From NCBI GenBank assembly GCA_030272585.1, contig BSYQ01000001.1:6634001-6698000 (forward strand): a stretch of 64,000 bases of DNA, written 5' to 3'. Made by a program: the position numbers and the translations under genes. Shown here in pieces: positions 11,936 to 23,622 of the stretch. The DNA comes from Bryopsis sp. KO-2023. Lineage: Eukaryota; Chlorophyta; Ulvophyceae; Bryopsidales; Bryopsidaceae. How positions within the stretch are numbered: the stretch's first letter is position 1; each line of letters starts with the position of its first letter. Below the pieces are notes generated by a model. That model was given only the letters and a program-made list of their open reading frames with translations, had not been told where the DNA came from and ran no database searches.

Positions 11936-13501
11936 GGATGCTGCCCGAAAATGACAGACACCCCATCGTAGAAAGAAAACTTGCTGTTTTTTTGTTCTTT
12001 TTGGTTGTGAGCTTTGGTTTTGGAGTGTGCCTTTTTTGTTTTTGAGATTTTGGGGAGATGATGATATGAGCTTTACATGCAATGTTGTTTTGGAGTTCCG
12101 GCACTTCATTGGATATCTCCAGATGCTTTTGTACCGCTGGATTTTTTGGTTCCTCCAAAAATCTCAGCTTTTGCAAAGAAAGTTGGAGACATCCTCTGGA
12201 TTCGTGCAGGTGAGTTAAATACAATGCCTGCCTCGTGTAAGAAAGTATGTTTACAGAAAAACTTACAATTTGTAGAAAAAAATTCGGCTGTTCACCTGAG
12301 CGTACAATCGACGAAACCCTGAAAATGGTACTTCAGTTGACCTGGAGAAGGATGTGAATTGATTGAAAATTGTAAGGCTGACGAAACTGGAAACAAGAAA
12401 ATAAGGTCCCTCTGTTGTAAGGTCGAGCAAGCTCTTGTGGTGTTTGTTGTATTGGTGGAAGTGGAGATCCTGATCAGTGTATTTTTTTGTGGCTGATTTT
12501 GGCCCACCAAAAAAATTGCCTGTAAATCGATCAGGAAAACAGGAAATCCCCTTTATACTGATATTCTGTGAGTTCATCCATGTCTGCTGATCGCGTTCGG
12601 ATCAGGTTGATGGTCACAGAGATCCGCGGGGGCCGGCACGCTGGGGTGTGCTTATGCCCCTGACTTCGCACCCGCCTGTGTGAGACCGTGTGTCTTACAA
12701 GCCTTGAAACAGATATTGTTCATACACCAATAGCCCCTTAAGTCCTATTCCAGTTTCTGGCACGACTAATGTAATCAATCGAGCCTCATTTCCCAGAACA
12801 CTGACAAATTTGCGTGTTGCAATACAACCAATTTAATGGTTCCAACCCCTGGTAATTGTTTGGAAGGACTGGGGCCACATCCAAGAAATCAATTGATGAT
12901 TCAACGAAACTTACAACCAACAGAGGCAAATCAATGTTATGTTCCAACAAAAAAAGACAAAAACACAACCCTGAGTTCTAATTTGTCTTGACAACAAGAC
13001 AACAAGATGCCAAACTTTAGCTAGCTGAACAAACTTAGTTGCAATTTAGCAACTCTTCCTGTCAGAAACGTTTTCTGAAAGGACCGATGCACTGTGCCAT
13101 CACCACGTGGCTCTTCTTTGTGTCAAAGTTCTGTGTTTTTTCCAAAGGGATGAATGTCACAACACATGGTATAGTTGAAGCAGGCCAGCATGGGCTCTTA
13201 CTCAAAATGACAATGCACACGAGGGGAAATAAACACTTTCCCTATGATCTATTCCAAAAAGGTTTTCATTCGACACTTTGAGGATAATGGTGCGCATGAA
13301 TGGCTCAGTGATTGAGACGTGAAACAAGCCCAAGGTGTACAGCCATAGCGGCCTACTCAAGTGTAAACTGATTCCTGATTCCTGACACTTTGTTTCTGAT
13401 GATTCCGCCTCATTTTAATCTTACAAACATTTGGTATAAACGTACATCCAATCGCCATCTTCCCCCCCCCCCCCTTAACACAAAAAAAACCATTGGATTG
13501 C
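11936..13501. other. Convergent intergenic region between XS-RING and RTCB
   Basis: The 3' ends of two convergent genes face each other here. No coding exon is convincing. The 12560-12700 part is GC-rich with possible short stems (CTGATC...GATCAG near 12590) and is noted in the findings. The remainder is AT-rich, likely 3' UTR and spacer. Confidence 0.45.
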
Positions 13502-16024
13502 TCACCCTTTCACAACAATCAACGGTTTCAATCGAACACACTTCCGGGATATTCCCACGGCCTCGCACGTGTCCACCACTTCACTCACATCCTTGTAACT
13601 CTCTGGAGCCTCCTCAGCCACCAGCCGCTTGGTCGCAACCCTGATAGAAATGTTCTGTTTTGCCAGACCTCTCAGGACTGCCTTAGAATCCAAACATTTC
13701 ATGGCTTTGCTTCTGCTCATGAATCGGCCCGCCCCATGGCAAGTGCTTCCGAACGTGGTTTCCATAGCTTTATCCGTTCCCGTCAAAACATAGCTGCAAC
13801 TCCCCATGGATCCACCAATCAGCACAGGCTGCCCGATTTCACGGTATTTTTCAGGCAAGCAGGGATGACCAGGTCCAAAGGAGCGTGTCGCACCCTTTCG
13901 ATGCACCAGCAGCTTCTTTTTTTCCCCTGTGCAGTCAATGTTCAATGGTCAGGCGAATCTGCCGATTGGAGACTGTCCACTTCCAACAGGGCTTGTTGGA
14001 AAATGCCGGGGTGATCCCACAACCAACCACCTAGACCATCAAACACTGACGACTTGCGATCGCCTCACCTTCCACGTCATGCTCTTCCACTTTGGCAATG
14101 TTGTGTGAAACATCGTAGACCACATTCATGTCGAGCTCCCTTGCCGTCTTCTTGTACACTGATTCGAAGGCCTCCCGGACTTGATGCACAATCAGGGTTC
14201 TGTTGCAAAAAGCAAAGTTGGCTGCACAAGACATGGCTGCGATGTAGCCCTTGCCCTCTTCAGACATTATGGGAACGCACGCGAGCTGCCTGTCGGCCAC
14301 CCTGATCTTGTGTTTACGCATCGCACCCTCACACTCCGCCAATGCATCCGTACATACCTGGAAAAATCAGAACAAGCAGTTTTCGGCTTTTTTGCTGGGA
14401 GGGGGACTGAAGGGTGTACTTGCCCGATAGCCTGTGTAGGACCCCCAACCTTTCCCGATGTCTTTCAGTGGCTTGCACTGAATTTTACAAACAGAAATTG
14501 CCCCCCCTGTGCTTATCTTTGCAACCCGAATGGGCATTTTACTCCTACTTTCTCTCACTTGATGTCCGAAGCCTCTGCTCCCGGTATGGATCATCACGCA
14601 AATAGTTCCCTTTGCCAGTCCCATCGCCTTGGCGGCAGACTCATCAAACACCTCGTCCACGATTTGAACCTCGACGTAGTGGTTGCCAGATCCAAGCGTC
14701 CCCAGCTGCGTCTTTCCCCTCGAGAGAGCTCGATTGCTCACCTGTCCAGTAACGAGGACCCATGCACATCTGTCAAACACAGCCTTGGTGGAAAAATCGA
14801 TTGGGAGAGTTCATTCTTGCCCCAAACCCATCAATCATGCACTATTTCCCCCCTTTGATGGAAATCCTGTTCTTTGGAGAGGGGATGGAGTGCAGACACT
14901 GGAAGGACATGAATGATGCCATCCAGCCTGGCAGTTCCCACGTGAATGGATGGCTCCCTCGAGATCACCTTGGAGGGTCGAGCATTAACGAATCGGCCGT
15001 TCTCTTCCGTCACTTCCCTATCTTCCGGCCACGACAAACCCTCCTTCTCTGTCCATTCCATTCCCATTTTCAGCATTTCGTCCATCTCCGCCTTGTCCAG
15101 CCTCCAGTCGCTTTGCGAACCCACCCCAACGGGCACCGCCGAGAATAACGCGTCCGCCAACTTGTCCTTCACTCGAAAGACGTCATTTTCCGTGAGATTG
15201 GATCGCAGCAGCCTCACACCACAATTGATATCGAAGCCCACGCCCCCGGGCGACACGACCGCATTCTCGTCGGCCATATCCATCGCTGCAATGTTCCCTA
15301 TTGCAAACCCATACCCACTGTGCAGATCCGGCATCCCCAACGACGCGCCGACGATCCCTGGCAGGGTCGCCACGTTCGAGATCTGCTCAATTGCCGCCGT
15401 GAAACCGCCTTTGGATTTCCCTACTTCATCAACAAGCTGATCCAGCAGCGTGGCGTTGGCGAAAAACCTCCCAGGGACGCGCATCTTCCCCACGTGCCCC
15501 ACCGGGATCTGAAAAGTGTTCTCGTCTTCGCGCTGCAAATAGCTGGCTTTCCATAACAGCTGCTCTACTAGCGCTGCTTCCGAAGGCTTGTCGGAAGTGG
15601 TGGCAGCTTCGGAGACCGACTCCTTGCGGTCCAAAAGTTCGTCCACAGGATTCATCCTTTGTTTCTCCCTTTCTTCTTTCTTCCTCTTTTTCTTCATTGC
15701 TTGACGCTGATTCGCAGGTTTCTTCTCTTCGACCTGCGGGACGTCATCGACGTCAACCCCCTCCAAGCCGTCATCCGCGTCGCCGCTTTCCTCTACGAAA
15801 CAAACCCGAACAGCACGCGTTGAAAGTCAACGCCCCACTCCCAAGACTTGAAGAAACTTTGGGGGTTTGCCAAACGGAAAGGATCTGAAGCCAGGGTCGA
15901 CCGAAGCGGATGCGCTGGGCCCACCTTCGTTTTCGTCCAAGTGATCTTGAATATCGATATGCCCTGAGCCGAAACCAGACGCGACCAAGGCTGCCAGATC
16001 GTCTTGGGAAAATTCATCCTCCAT
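13502..16024 (-). CDS. RTCB: tRNA-splicing ligase RTCB
   Basis: RTCB joins 2',3'-cyclic phosphate and 5'-OH RNA ends in tRNA splicing and in unfolded-protein-response mRNA splicing, using GTP and Mn2+. Exons 15790..14969, 14741..14559, 14357..14069 and 13926..13502 join in phase. All catalytic signatures are present: [14 protein letters not shown] (metal-binding Cys), [28 protein letters not shown], and STCHGAGR with the histidine that is guanylylated. The C-terminus [15 protein letters not shown] ending is complete. Compared with the roughly 505-residue animal enzyme there is an N-terminal extension of about 125 residues with a Lys-rich stretch ([13 protein letters not shown]) that looks like a nuclear localisation signal. 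A first acidic exon from ATG 16024 is likely, joined by a very short intron (57 bp, donor 15847, or 48 bp). That junction is uncertain; total about 631 residues. Confidence 0.95.
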
Positions 16025-16239
16025 TCTGGCGCTTCCTGCTGTGGAGTGTTGGAGCACAGTGAAGGTTCTGATCGAAACTTTTCTCTGGGATGCATTGCGT
16101 TCTTGGAAACTGTGTCCGTCATGCGAGAGAAACTGAAGATCCGTGGCAACAGCGGCCCCCCAGAGCTGTCAATACGTTCATCCAACCATGGGCTTGGTTC
16201 GAATGAGGTGAATGGTGGGCTTTGTTTTGGTGATTATAC
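16025..16239. promoter_or_regulatory. RTCB upstream region
   Basis: This is the 5' flank of the RTCB gene between its first ATG and the foldback element. No specific promoter motif was recognised. Confidence 0.3.
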
Positions 16240-16563
16240 ACCGTGTCCGCCACTCCCATGTCCGCTTCTCCCGCGAACGCCAAAGTCCGACATACACGCA
16301 TACAGCTCACACAGACGTGGCACGCGCGTTACAGTCCGATCGGCGGCGCGCCGGTCTAACGCAGTCGCTTCGCGCGCGCCGGTCTACCCCGCTTCGGTCG
16401 CGCCGGTCTACCCCGCTCGCTCGGCGCGCGCCGTTCGCGCAACCCTAAACCCTAAAAAAAACCTTACTATTTTTGGTTTTGCCACGTCTGTGTGAGCTGT
16501 ATGCGTGTATGTCGGACTTTGGCGTTCGCGGGAGAAGCGGACATGGGAGTGGCAGACATGGGG
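16240..16563. mobile_element. Foldback element with about 80-bp inverted arms and telomere-like repeat
   Basis: The left arm (about 16240-16321) and right arm (about 16481-16563) are near-perfect reverse complements over some 80 bp, sharing for example CCAAAGTCCGACATACACGC on the left and its complement on the right. The 159-bp loop is strikingly GC- and CpG-rich, with three copies of CGCGCCGGTCTA, and ends in AACCCTAAACCCTAAA, two units of the plant-type telomere repeat, followed by AT-rich sequence. Composition differs sharply from flanking DNA. No coding capacity. A MITE-like or foldback transposon is the simplest reading; no target-site duplication was identified. Confidence 0.7.
16442..16457 (-). 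repeat. Interstitial telomere-like repeat (TTTAGGG type)
   Basis: AACCCTAAACCCTAAA contains two CCCTAAA units, which read as TTTAGGG on the minus strand. This is the telomere repeat of plants and many algae. It also matches the telo-box promoter motif of plants, so a regulatory role near RTCB is an alternative. Confidence 0.75.
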
Positions 16564-16821
16564 GTACATCGTTTTGGTGAGCCGTGGAAGAAATGGAACG
16601 ATAAATTTTCATTATGTAGAAACACCCAACAGCTTGGTGAAGGGAGTCCGTCACCAGGACATTTTGGAAAAAATGGGCACAGGAACAGGCAGCCAAGCAA
16701 TATCTGCTCTGGTCAGCACCCGCAGCAGGTCGCATAAGGTCTGGCAGTTTTGAGATATCCTTCACACACGGATTTGCTCCAACCCAGCACCTCCTCGAAA
16801 CAATTACAACATCCACAACGT

Positions 16822-19800
16822 TCAAGGAGTGTCCACTTCCATCTTCACTAAAATGTCCAAAGCCTTCGAATCGGCCATCAACGTTCTGAACATCGATTGA
16901 AACACCTTCAGAACATCTGCTGGCCTCGGGATATGCTCGCTCAAGAAATTCTGCGTTTGCTTCGGAATGATCATCTCTATGTGGGCCCCCTCCTGGAATA
17001 TGGATGCATCGTCCCCTGATTTTGCTGGCAATAGGTTTTGGAGCTTGAGAACACTGGAATGGGATGAGAAGGAGCTGTCCAGGTCAGATTTTGAAAGAAT
17101 GCCCATGGGGTGTGTGTGTTCTCTAATGAGAGTCATCATATGATGACCATCATCATGCGATATCATGGCGCTGGGGATTATTGTGGCAGCGTAGTTTGGA
17201 TCTCCACTCATGGTCATCACCTCATCCGTTCCCTGCCACAACACAGCAACAAATCTCAATAACTCCCATGGCAAAAACCTCGTTCTCTGCCCCCCCCCCC
17301 CAAAAAAAAAAGGTTGAAAAATTGAAAAAAAAGTTGTATGAAATAAGACGTTCTGACAGAGTTTTGCCACATCAACTCTCCTGACATATTATCTCTTCAT
17401 TTTTTCCATTGTCTGCAGATGACCACTAACTTCTTTCAACCTCAAAAGAAACCACCCCTACGGACCTCGTCGTTAATCACGATAACAGCCACTGCCCCAG
17501 CATCCTCGGCGTTTTTCACTTTGGAGCTGAACGGGCATATCCCTCGTTCCACAAGGACTATCCCACCCTTTATCTCCTCTGGATTCTGGAGATCTCTGCA
17601 AGCATTGAGCGGCTCGGCGACCACCAACCCCCCTTGCACATATTTCCCCGAGCAGTCCACATACTCGCAGAAGCCTTTCGAACCATCAGAAGCATCATTA
17701 CATGCTGAAAAAAGAAAACAAACTCTCCCCATCAGTTTTCAGCACTAGATGCAAAGAAAAAAAAACCCTTGAAAAAACAAACTTCTTTGGAGACTCACAT
17801 TGTTCCGGCTCGACATCAGGTGCCAATGATATTTCTTCGTAATCTGCGTAGTCATCGTCGATATTTCCGACAGCAGTCCACAGGTCTGTCATAGCCTGCA
17901 TTCCCAAACCCCCAAGAAGCACCACAACATCCTCAGCCACACAATAGCACCACATTAAACCATCCAAAATTGCGATTTGAGCCAAGTCTGCACAAAATCA
18001 TTGCCATCCGCATGCAAACGAACCTATTGACACCCACCTCCACGAGGCAATCGCCTACATCATCATCCAGTTGCGGTCCGAACCCCCCGAAAACAACGGA
18101 GGATTCGTACAGCATGCCGGCTGCAAACCACAACAGACGACCCCTGGTCATTGGTTTGGCTCTAGATAGAGCAATCACCACGCTGTTCACAGGAAGTGCA
18201 TCATATCTAAACACCAAAGGCACAGAACTCAATACAGAAGTTGTGAAATGAAAGGGAAAGCCACCATTGCATTGCTGTTTCATTCTCGAAACCTTACTCT
18301 GATTCGTCCAGAGCCTTTAAGGGATGGACTTCTTTGCAATGGGCATTGCCGCCCAGTGTGAACTCAAACAAGCACTGAATCTGGCCAATCCTCTCGAAGC
18401 TGGGCGATGATTGTTGCTCTGGAGGTTCAGCAGCGCATTGACCGACACCCACTTTGCCAGGCAAAAATCATAAGAAACTTAAATCGACACCAACCAAAGA
18501 AAAACAGGGATCCAATGACAGTTGAACATACTGACGCCAAACCACAAGTAGAGGAATATACTTGGAAAACCAATTCGCCGATGAGTTACAGTATCTATCG
18601 GCTTAAAAATTGAAACAAAGGAGCACCAAATACCTGTGAATAACATCCCCAGACGTATCTATGCATACGTCGGTTGTTTCGTGAAGACTATTTTTTGCTT
18701 TCTCAAATTATTTGAAAGCGAATCGACAGACTTTCTTTCAGAAGGGAAAAAAAACAACATCGACACGACCTCACCTGTGCTCATAGCCCATTCCAGGTTC
18801 ATTTTTTTGGCTTGCTTCCTGGGATTTCTTTTCGGCAGCGATGCCAATTTGGTGGTGGTTGCGATGCACGCGACACACCTTCTCCTCCTGATCGCAACCA
18901 TGTCTTCGACATTGGGCTCCAGCAGAGGGAACTTTCCACTCAAGTCCAGCTTGGCATCAATCTATAGAGAAAATGTGACAAACCCACGAGCTCAATCAGA
19001 TCACGACGTCCCTTATCGATGCTCAACACCTAGCCCACCACTCAAGAAAAAAATCTTGAAAACCCCCCAAAAAAACAACAACAATTCTTCATTTCTGTTC
19101 CGATCATGCCCTCCAAAATATGACCTCTCTGGTCCATCTTTCGTGTTCGTAGTTTTTTTCTCATCCTCGAATCACCCCTCATGTTATGGTTCATGATGGA
19201 TTCAGTATGAAACTCTGGTGTGGCATTTCCACTGTACAAATATCAAATGCATATTCTCGCATCATCTTTGGCAAAACTACCTCCTGTTGCAAAAGACATT
19301 CACATACCTCGCAAAAAAGCTGTTGAAAAAACAACTCACCATTTCTTCGACTCCAAGATGCTGGCACAGCTTCACACAATTCACAGGAATGGAATCGACG
19401 TTGGGCCTGGGTTCGTCGAGAGAGAGGGGCACCGGAGGGAAGAGATGCCCCTCTGTGGAAAGAACAAAAAAATCGACCAATCGAGTGTCGTTCGAGAAGA
19501 GCAGGTACAAATACTTTGCGGTTTCGGAGAGGAAGAAGCTCTCCATGGCATCTTCCACTTCGCCGGTGGCGATGTCTTTGACGCTTGCATATGCACATGT
19601 CCCAGTGCCTGTCGATTGAACGGCTTTGTGGAAGCATCGACCCACCTTTTAAGCAAAAGGAAAAGAAAAATGCAATCGATCAGACAGACATCCCCCCTGA
19701 AGATGGATAGAGAAAGAGAGGGTGCTCGCAAAGCACAGGTTTTCGGCTTTTGATGGATTACATAATCCACATTTGATTTCGAAAACGTGAATTTTTGGAA

Positions 19801-22800
19801 AAGGGTTTTCTGTCTTGTTTTGTTTTGTTTTGTTTTTTCGTTCAACATTTGATTTCCTAAACGTGAATTTTTGAAAGAGGGTTTACCTCCAAATAATGTG
19901 GATCCCTGGTGGCAGAGTGTAGCAGATATGTGGATTCAATGAGCTCGGGTCGCAATGGGTACCCTGTCTCTTGAGGATGTCGCCGAGCTCCATCAATTGT
20001 GAATAGTTCCGGGAGTCCACCGAAACTGAGATATACCGATGAGTAATTTGCATGCATTGCTCTTGCATCTTCCTCTTGACCTAGATTCAGACAAAAATCA
20101 AAAATCGTAAAGGTTCCGGCAAACCTCTTTTTTTCTCCGTTTCAATCCCCAGAGATCCTTGGGTTTTTTATTATGCTCTCTTGCAGACCTTGAATTCTTT
20201 TTCCACTCACCGATCAGGGCTTGCATTCCTGGCCAAAAAGCTGACAACGAGGAAATCCATGGTCGAGTGATGTAGCCCTCGTCCATGTGAACATCCACCA
20301 TCCACTGATAACCTTCGATCAACCCTGGCACCGTCATGTGACGAGACGCCGCAGCATAGAGCTCCAGAAACATATCCAAATAATCCGAATCACCAAGGAG
20401 GATATACCCCTGGGACAACAAAACGGCAACACAAAGTCTCCAGCTTTGATTTTGATACGCATCACATGCACTCGGCTACTTTACTTGACAATTTCCATCC
20501 TATTCTCATTCAATAAACCATATCCGAAAACAACATGCGCTTCCCGCCCAATTATATTTCAAGGAAAACACACACACAAAAAGAGAGATTTCTGTGCAAC
20601 CCCATCATCATTCAGGTGCCCGGCATACCCTCACTCCACCTTCAACATATACTCGAAGAATGAGTCGATCCCAGCCCCGATTCCGCTGTCCTTTCTGGCC
20701 CATTTCCCAGTTCTGGTGTGGATGGTGTTCCCCATCAGCCCAATATAGGAGCGTCTCTGGAACAGGGCCTTCATTGCTCTTTTGGCAGCGACTTCAAAGC
20801 GGGATTCCCCTGTCAACGGGATACGTGAGTTGGGACGCCTACGAGGATTTAACATTCGGTCGACAAACGAACACCTATGGTATCACCAAAGTTATCTCTT
20901 TCTGTTTTTTGTCCCCCCCCCCAAAAAAAAATAAAAAATAATGTAAAATATGTATCTACATAGATTTCAAAAACTCCCAAAACGAATGCAACAAGAGCAT
21001 GAATTCTAGTTGCATGCATTCTTCACATCCTTTTCGAATTTAGTGCTCTTAAAAACCTGGAAAAATTGAAAAGTCTAGCAACCACCCTCATTTTTTTCCT
21101 TATTTCGGGGAGCAGTGTTCTAATTCATTAATTTTTCTATTTTTTTTTTCTTTTGGGGGGTGAAAGAGATATGGAGGATACGGCAATCTTTCGTCGCGTA
21201 ACCAACACACCTGTGAGACGAGAAAGAGCTCCAAATTCCAAAATCAATGTCCCTGCCCCAGCCACACAGGCAACATCAGACTCCTTCGACGACACGCCCT
21301 AAGCACACCCAAAAACATAAAACACCATTTCAGAGATAGTCAACAGAAAAACCAATCACATGAAAGCAAAAGAGAGGAAAAAACTCAACTTCATGAAATT
21401 AAAAAAAAGGGGCACCAAAGCTTCCTTTAACATATGCTTGCCATTAAGATATGGTTGCAAGGACTGTGGAAAACCATCCGACCTTCTGTAGATTGAGCCA
21501 AGCATAAGGAATTCCAGAAGCCGTGTCGAATCCAGGTAAAAGTCTGTCCGCCAGCTCGGTCGCTTTCATCAGCAACACTCCATCGTATCCAACAGCCAAG
21601 TCCTCATTCCTTTCGACCAGCATGTGGGCTGACACCAAACCTCCGATGGCTCTTATTGTGACTTCGAACATGCTCACCCGAGCGTTGAGATCGAAGCTGA
21701 CATGGGTTTTTATGAGGTCTATTGCTCGATGCACATCTTCTTTTCGATTCATGACCTGAGCGGCCACACAGAGGAAGAAAGACTTCAGCAACATTCCGAT
21801 GCACATGATTACCTTTGGGGCGTGAGCTTCCCCCCAAATTTCATGTTTTTGGATCGACCTCCCCCCCTATAGTTTTTGTTTTTGATTAAATCTAAATTTA
21901 ACTCGATAAATTAAATATTTAAATTATTATTATTTTTTTTCATCAAGCCTTCTCCCCTAAATGCAACGACAACCATAGTACCACAAAAATCTCTGTTTGA
22001 GTCAAAAAAATTTCAAATTGTCATTTTTAACACACACTAAAACATGTTCATCATCCCATCACAACTTCTTCCTTCACCAAGGGGAAACCGAAAGACTCCG
22101 GCATTTTTTGTTTCATTTTTCATTGATTCCACCTACAATGAGAGTGTCCAAAACATCCAACAATGTGAGCGCCATTCCTCCTTGAGAGTTTGACCCCACA
22201 CAACTGATGGGCCTCAAGTCATCCTGAATCAGAGAAACAACACTTCGGGTTACCTGGATAAAAACCAGCTGCTTAACACAGACAAGTACTTATTCAGTTG
22301 ACATTTTCCCTGTGCGCGTTTTTTGGAGCTCCACAAACATTTCTCAAAAACCACTCGAGAGTTGCAACAAAAACATATGTTCCCCGTCAAACAGCAGTGG
22401 ATAGGATAACCGTTATTTCTTCTTGTCTGAGTTTTATTTTGTCAGGTCTGACATGCAAGCATACCTTCGGGAATCCATTCTGCATATAGCTGGTGAATCC
22501 TCGGTCAAACATATCCCATGCTTCCTGCCTATTGCCAAAATTTGAACTTCAGATTCATTTTTATAGGTGTCTTATGTTTTGCATGAAGCTCATCATCATT
22601 TCTTCGATTCAATTTTTTTTTTGATGTTCAATTTTCTTTAAAACCAGTCTTGACCGTGTCATTCAATTCAGCGGACAAATGATAAAAATGATCAACAGAT
22701 ACCCTGGAAAAATGGGGTGATTAAAAAAATGATCACCTGAGTTCGGCGCTCTGGTCTGGATCGACAGGATAAATGTCATTCCATCCTTCCTGGACACACA

Positions 22801-23150
22801 TGCGATATCTTAATAAAACAAAAACACAATTATAAAGAGAACTGAGGAAATCAAATATTGGTTACTATCACATCAATATTTAAAGAACAATATTTGAGAA
22901 ATATCTTTTTTTGGATTTTTGGATGTTTCTGGAGTTTTGCAACCACCTGAAGTTCTGCAAAGAGGGGTTCTTCTTGGGCTCGTAAGAGTATCAAAGATAG
23001 CAAGCACAACACTCCACCCTGAAAAAAAAAGGTTTCAGACACTAATACAACTTCAACATCAATACGACTTCTCATATACAACTGTTGCATGATTGATTCT
23101 TTTTCAATGGTGCACTGAACAACAGAAAAAGCCACCAGCAACAAGGGAAT
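16822..23150 (-). CDS. EDEM-type GH47 ER mannosidase-like protein with PA domain
   Basis: EDEM proteins act in the ER lumen, trimming or recognising mannose on misfolded glycoproteins for ERAD. GH47 blocks appear in order on the minus strand: GWNDIYPVD (about 22780), DDLRPISCVGSNSQGG (about 22220), MFEVTIRAIGGLVSAHML (about 21660), DSGIGAGIDSFFEYML (about 20660), ALIGE (about 20210), GYPLRPELIESTYLLHSATR (about 19960-19900), and GEVEDAMESFFLSETAKYLY (about 19580-19500). A protease-associated domain follows (GGIVLVERGICPFSSKVKNA, about 17570-17500), the arrangement of EDEM3 rather than EDEM1/2. The final exon ends KMEVDTP-stop with no KDEL-type retrieval signal. A hydrophobic leader VLCLLSLILLRA near 23000 fits a signal peptide. 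The first exon and exact ATG (between about 23020 and 23240) are unresolved, so the start given is approximate. Confidence 0.85.
19768..19885. repeat. Local direct duplication in EDEM-like intron
   Basis: A segment of about 38 bp beginning CATTTGATTTC and continuing AAACGTGAATTTTTG occurs at about 19768 and again at about 19847. The spacer contains (TTTTG)n. It lies in intron sequence next to the exon encoding the PLRPELIEST block. Confidence 0.7.
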
Positions 23151-23159
23151 AAAAAATGA

Positions 23160-23622
23160 AATACTTCAAAGATTTTTGAAATTGAAGGAAAACTGGTGAA
23201 AGACAGACAGCTGTAGAGTTTTGTTTTTTTTTCGTTAAATCGATATCAAGTTGGCAATTTTCTCACCCACAAGCCTCTTCTCAAGCAGTGCAGCGACATT
23301 TCCCTCTGGTTCGCTTCGTGTCCGTGTTGGTCATCTCCTGGCCGAGGCAAACTCGCGTTTCGATCCCATGCCCGAAAAAAAATCCCTTCCAGATTTCACC
23401 AACCAGCGGCCAACACCGAATAACAGATATCGATCAAAAAGAAGTAACAATATCGCCGCGGTTGACAAGCGTCCGGAGCAAAACGGTTGGCTCGGAGAAA
23501 TACACTCTCTCGACCACTCGACGCGCGCGACTCTTTCCGATTCGTTCGGCAAAATCGGTTTCGGAATTAGAGATTTCCCACGTCAGACGTGGGGTGCATT
23601 CGGCAAGGTCGTCAAAGTCGTA
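23160..23622. promoter_or_regulatory. Divergent promoter region between EDEM-like and SET genes
   Basis: The two genes are divergently arranged. An open frame runs from 23251 into the SET gene, but its first 124 codons do not look like protein, so it probably is 5' UTR. No defined promoter element was recognised. Confidence 0.35.

Noticed and set aside
16442..16457. True chromosome end or assembly junction at the telomere-like repeat
   Set aside because: Only two units, embedded in a foldback element with coding genes on both sides.
23251..23622. N-terminal extension of the SET gene frame
   Set aside because: The frame is open but the sequence does not look like a protein or targeting signal, whereas ATG 23623 begins a typical transit-like leader. 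Treated as 5' UTR.
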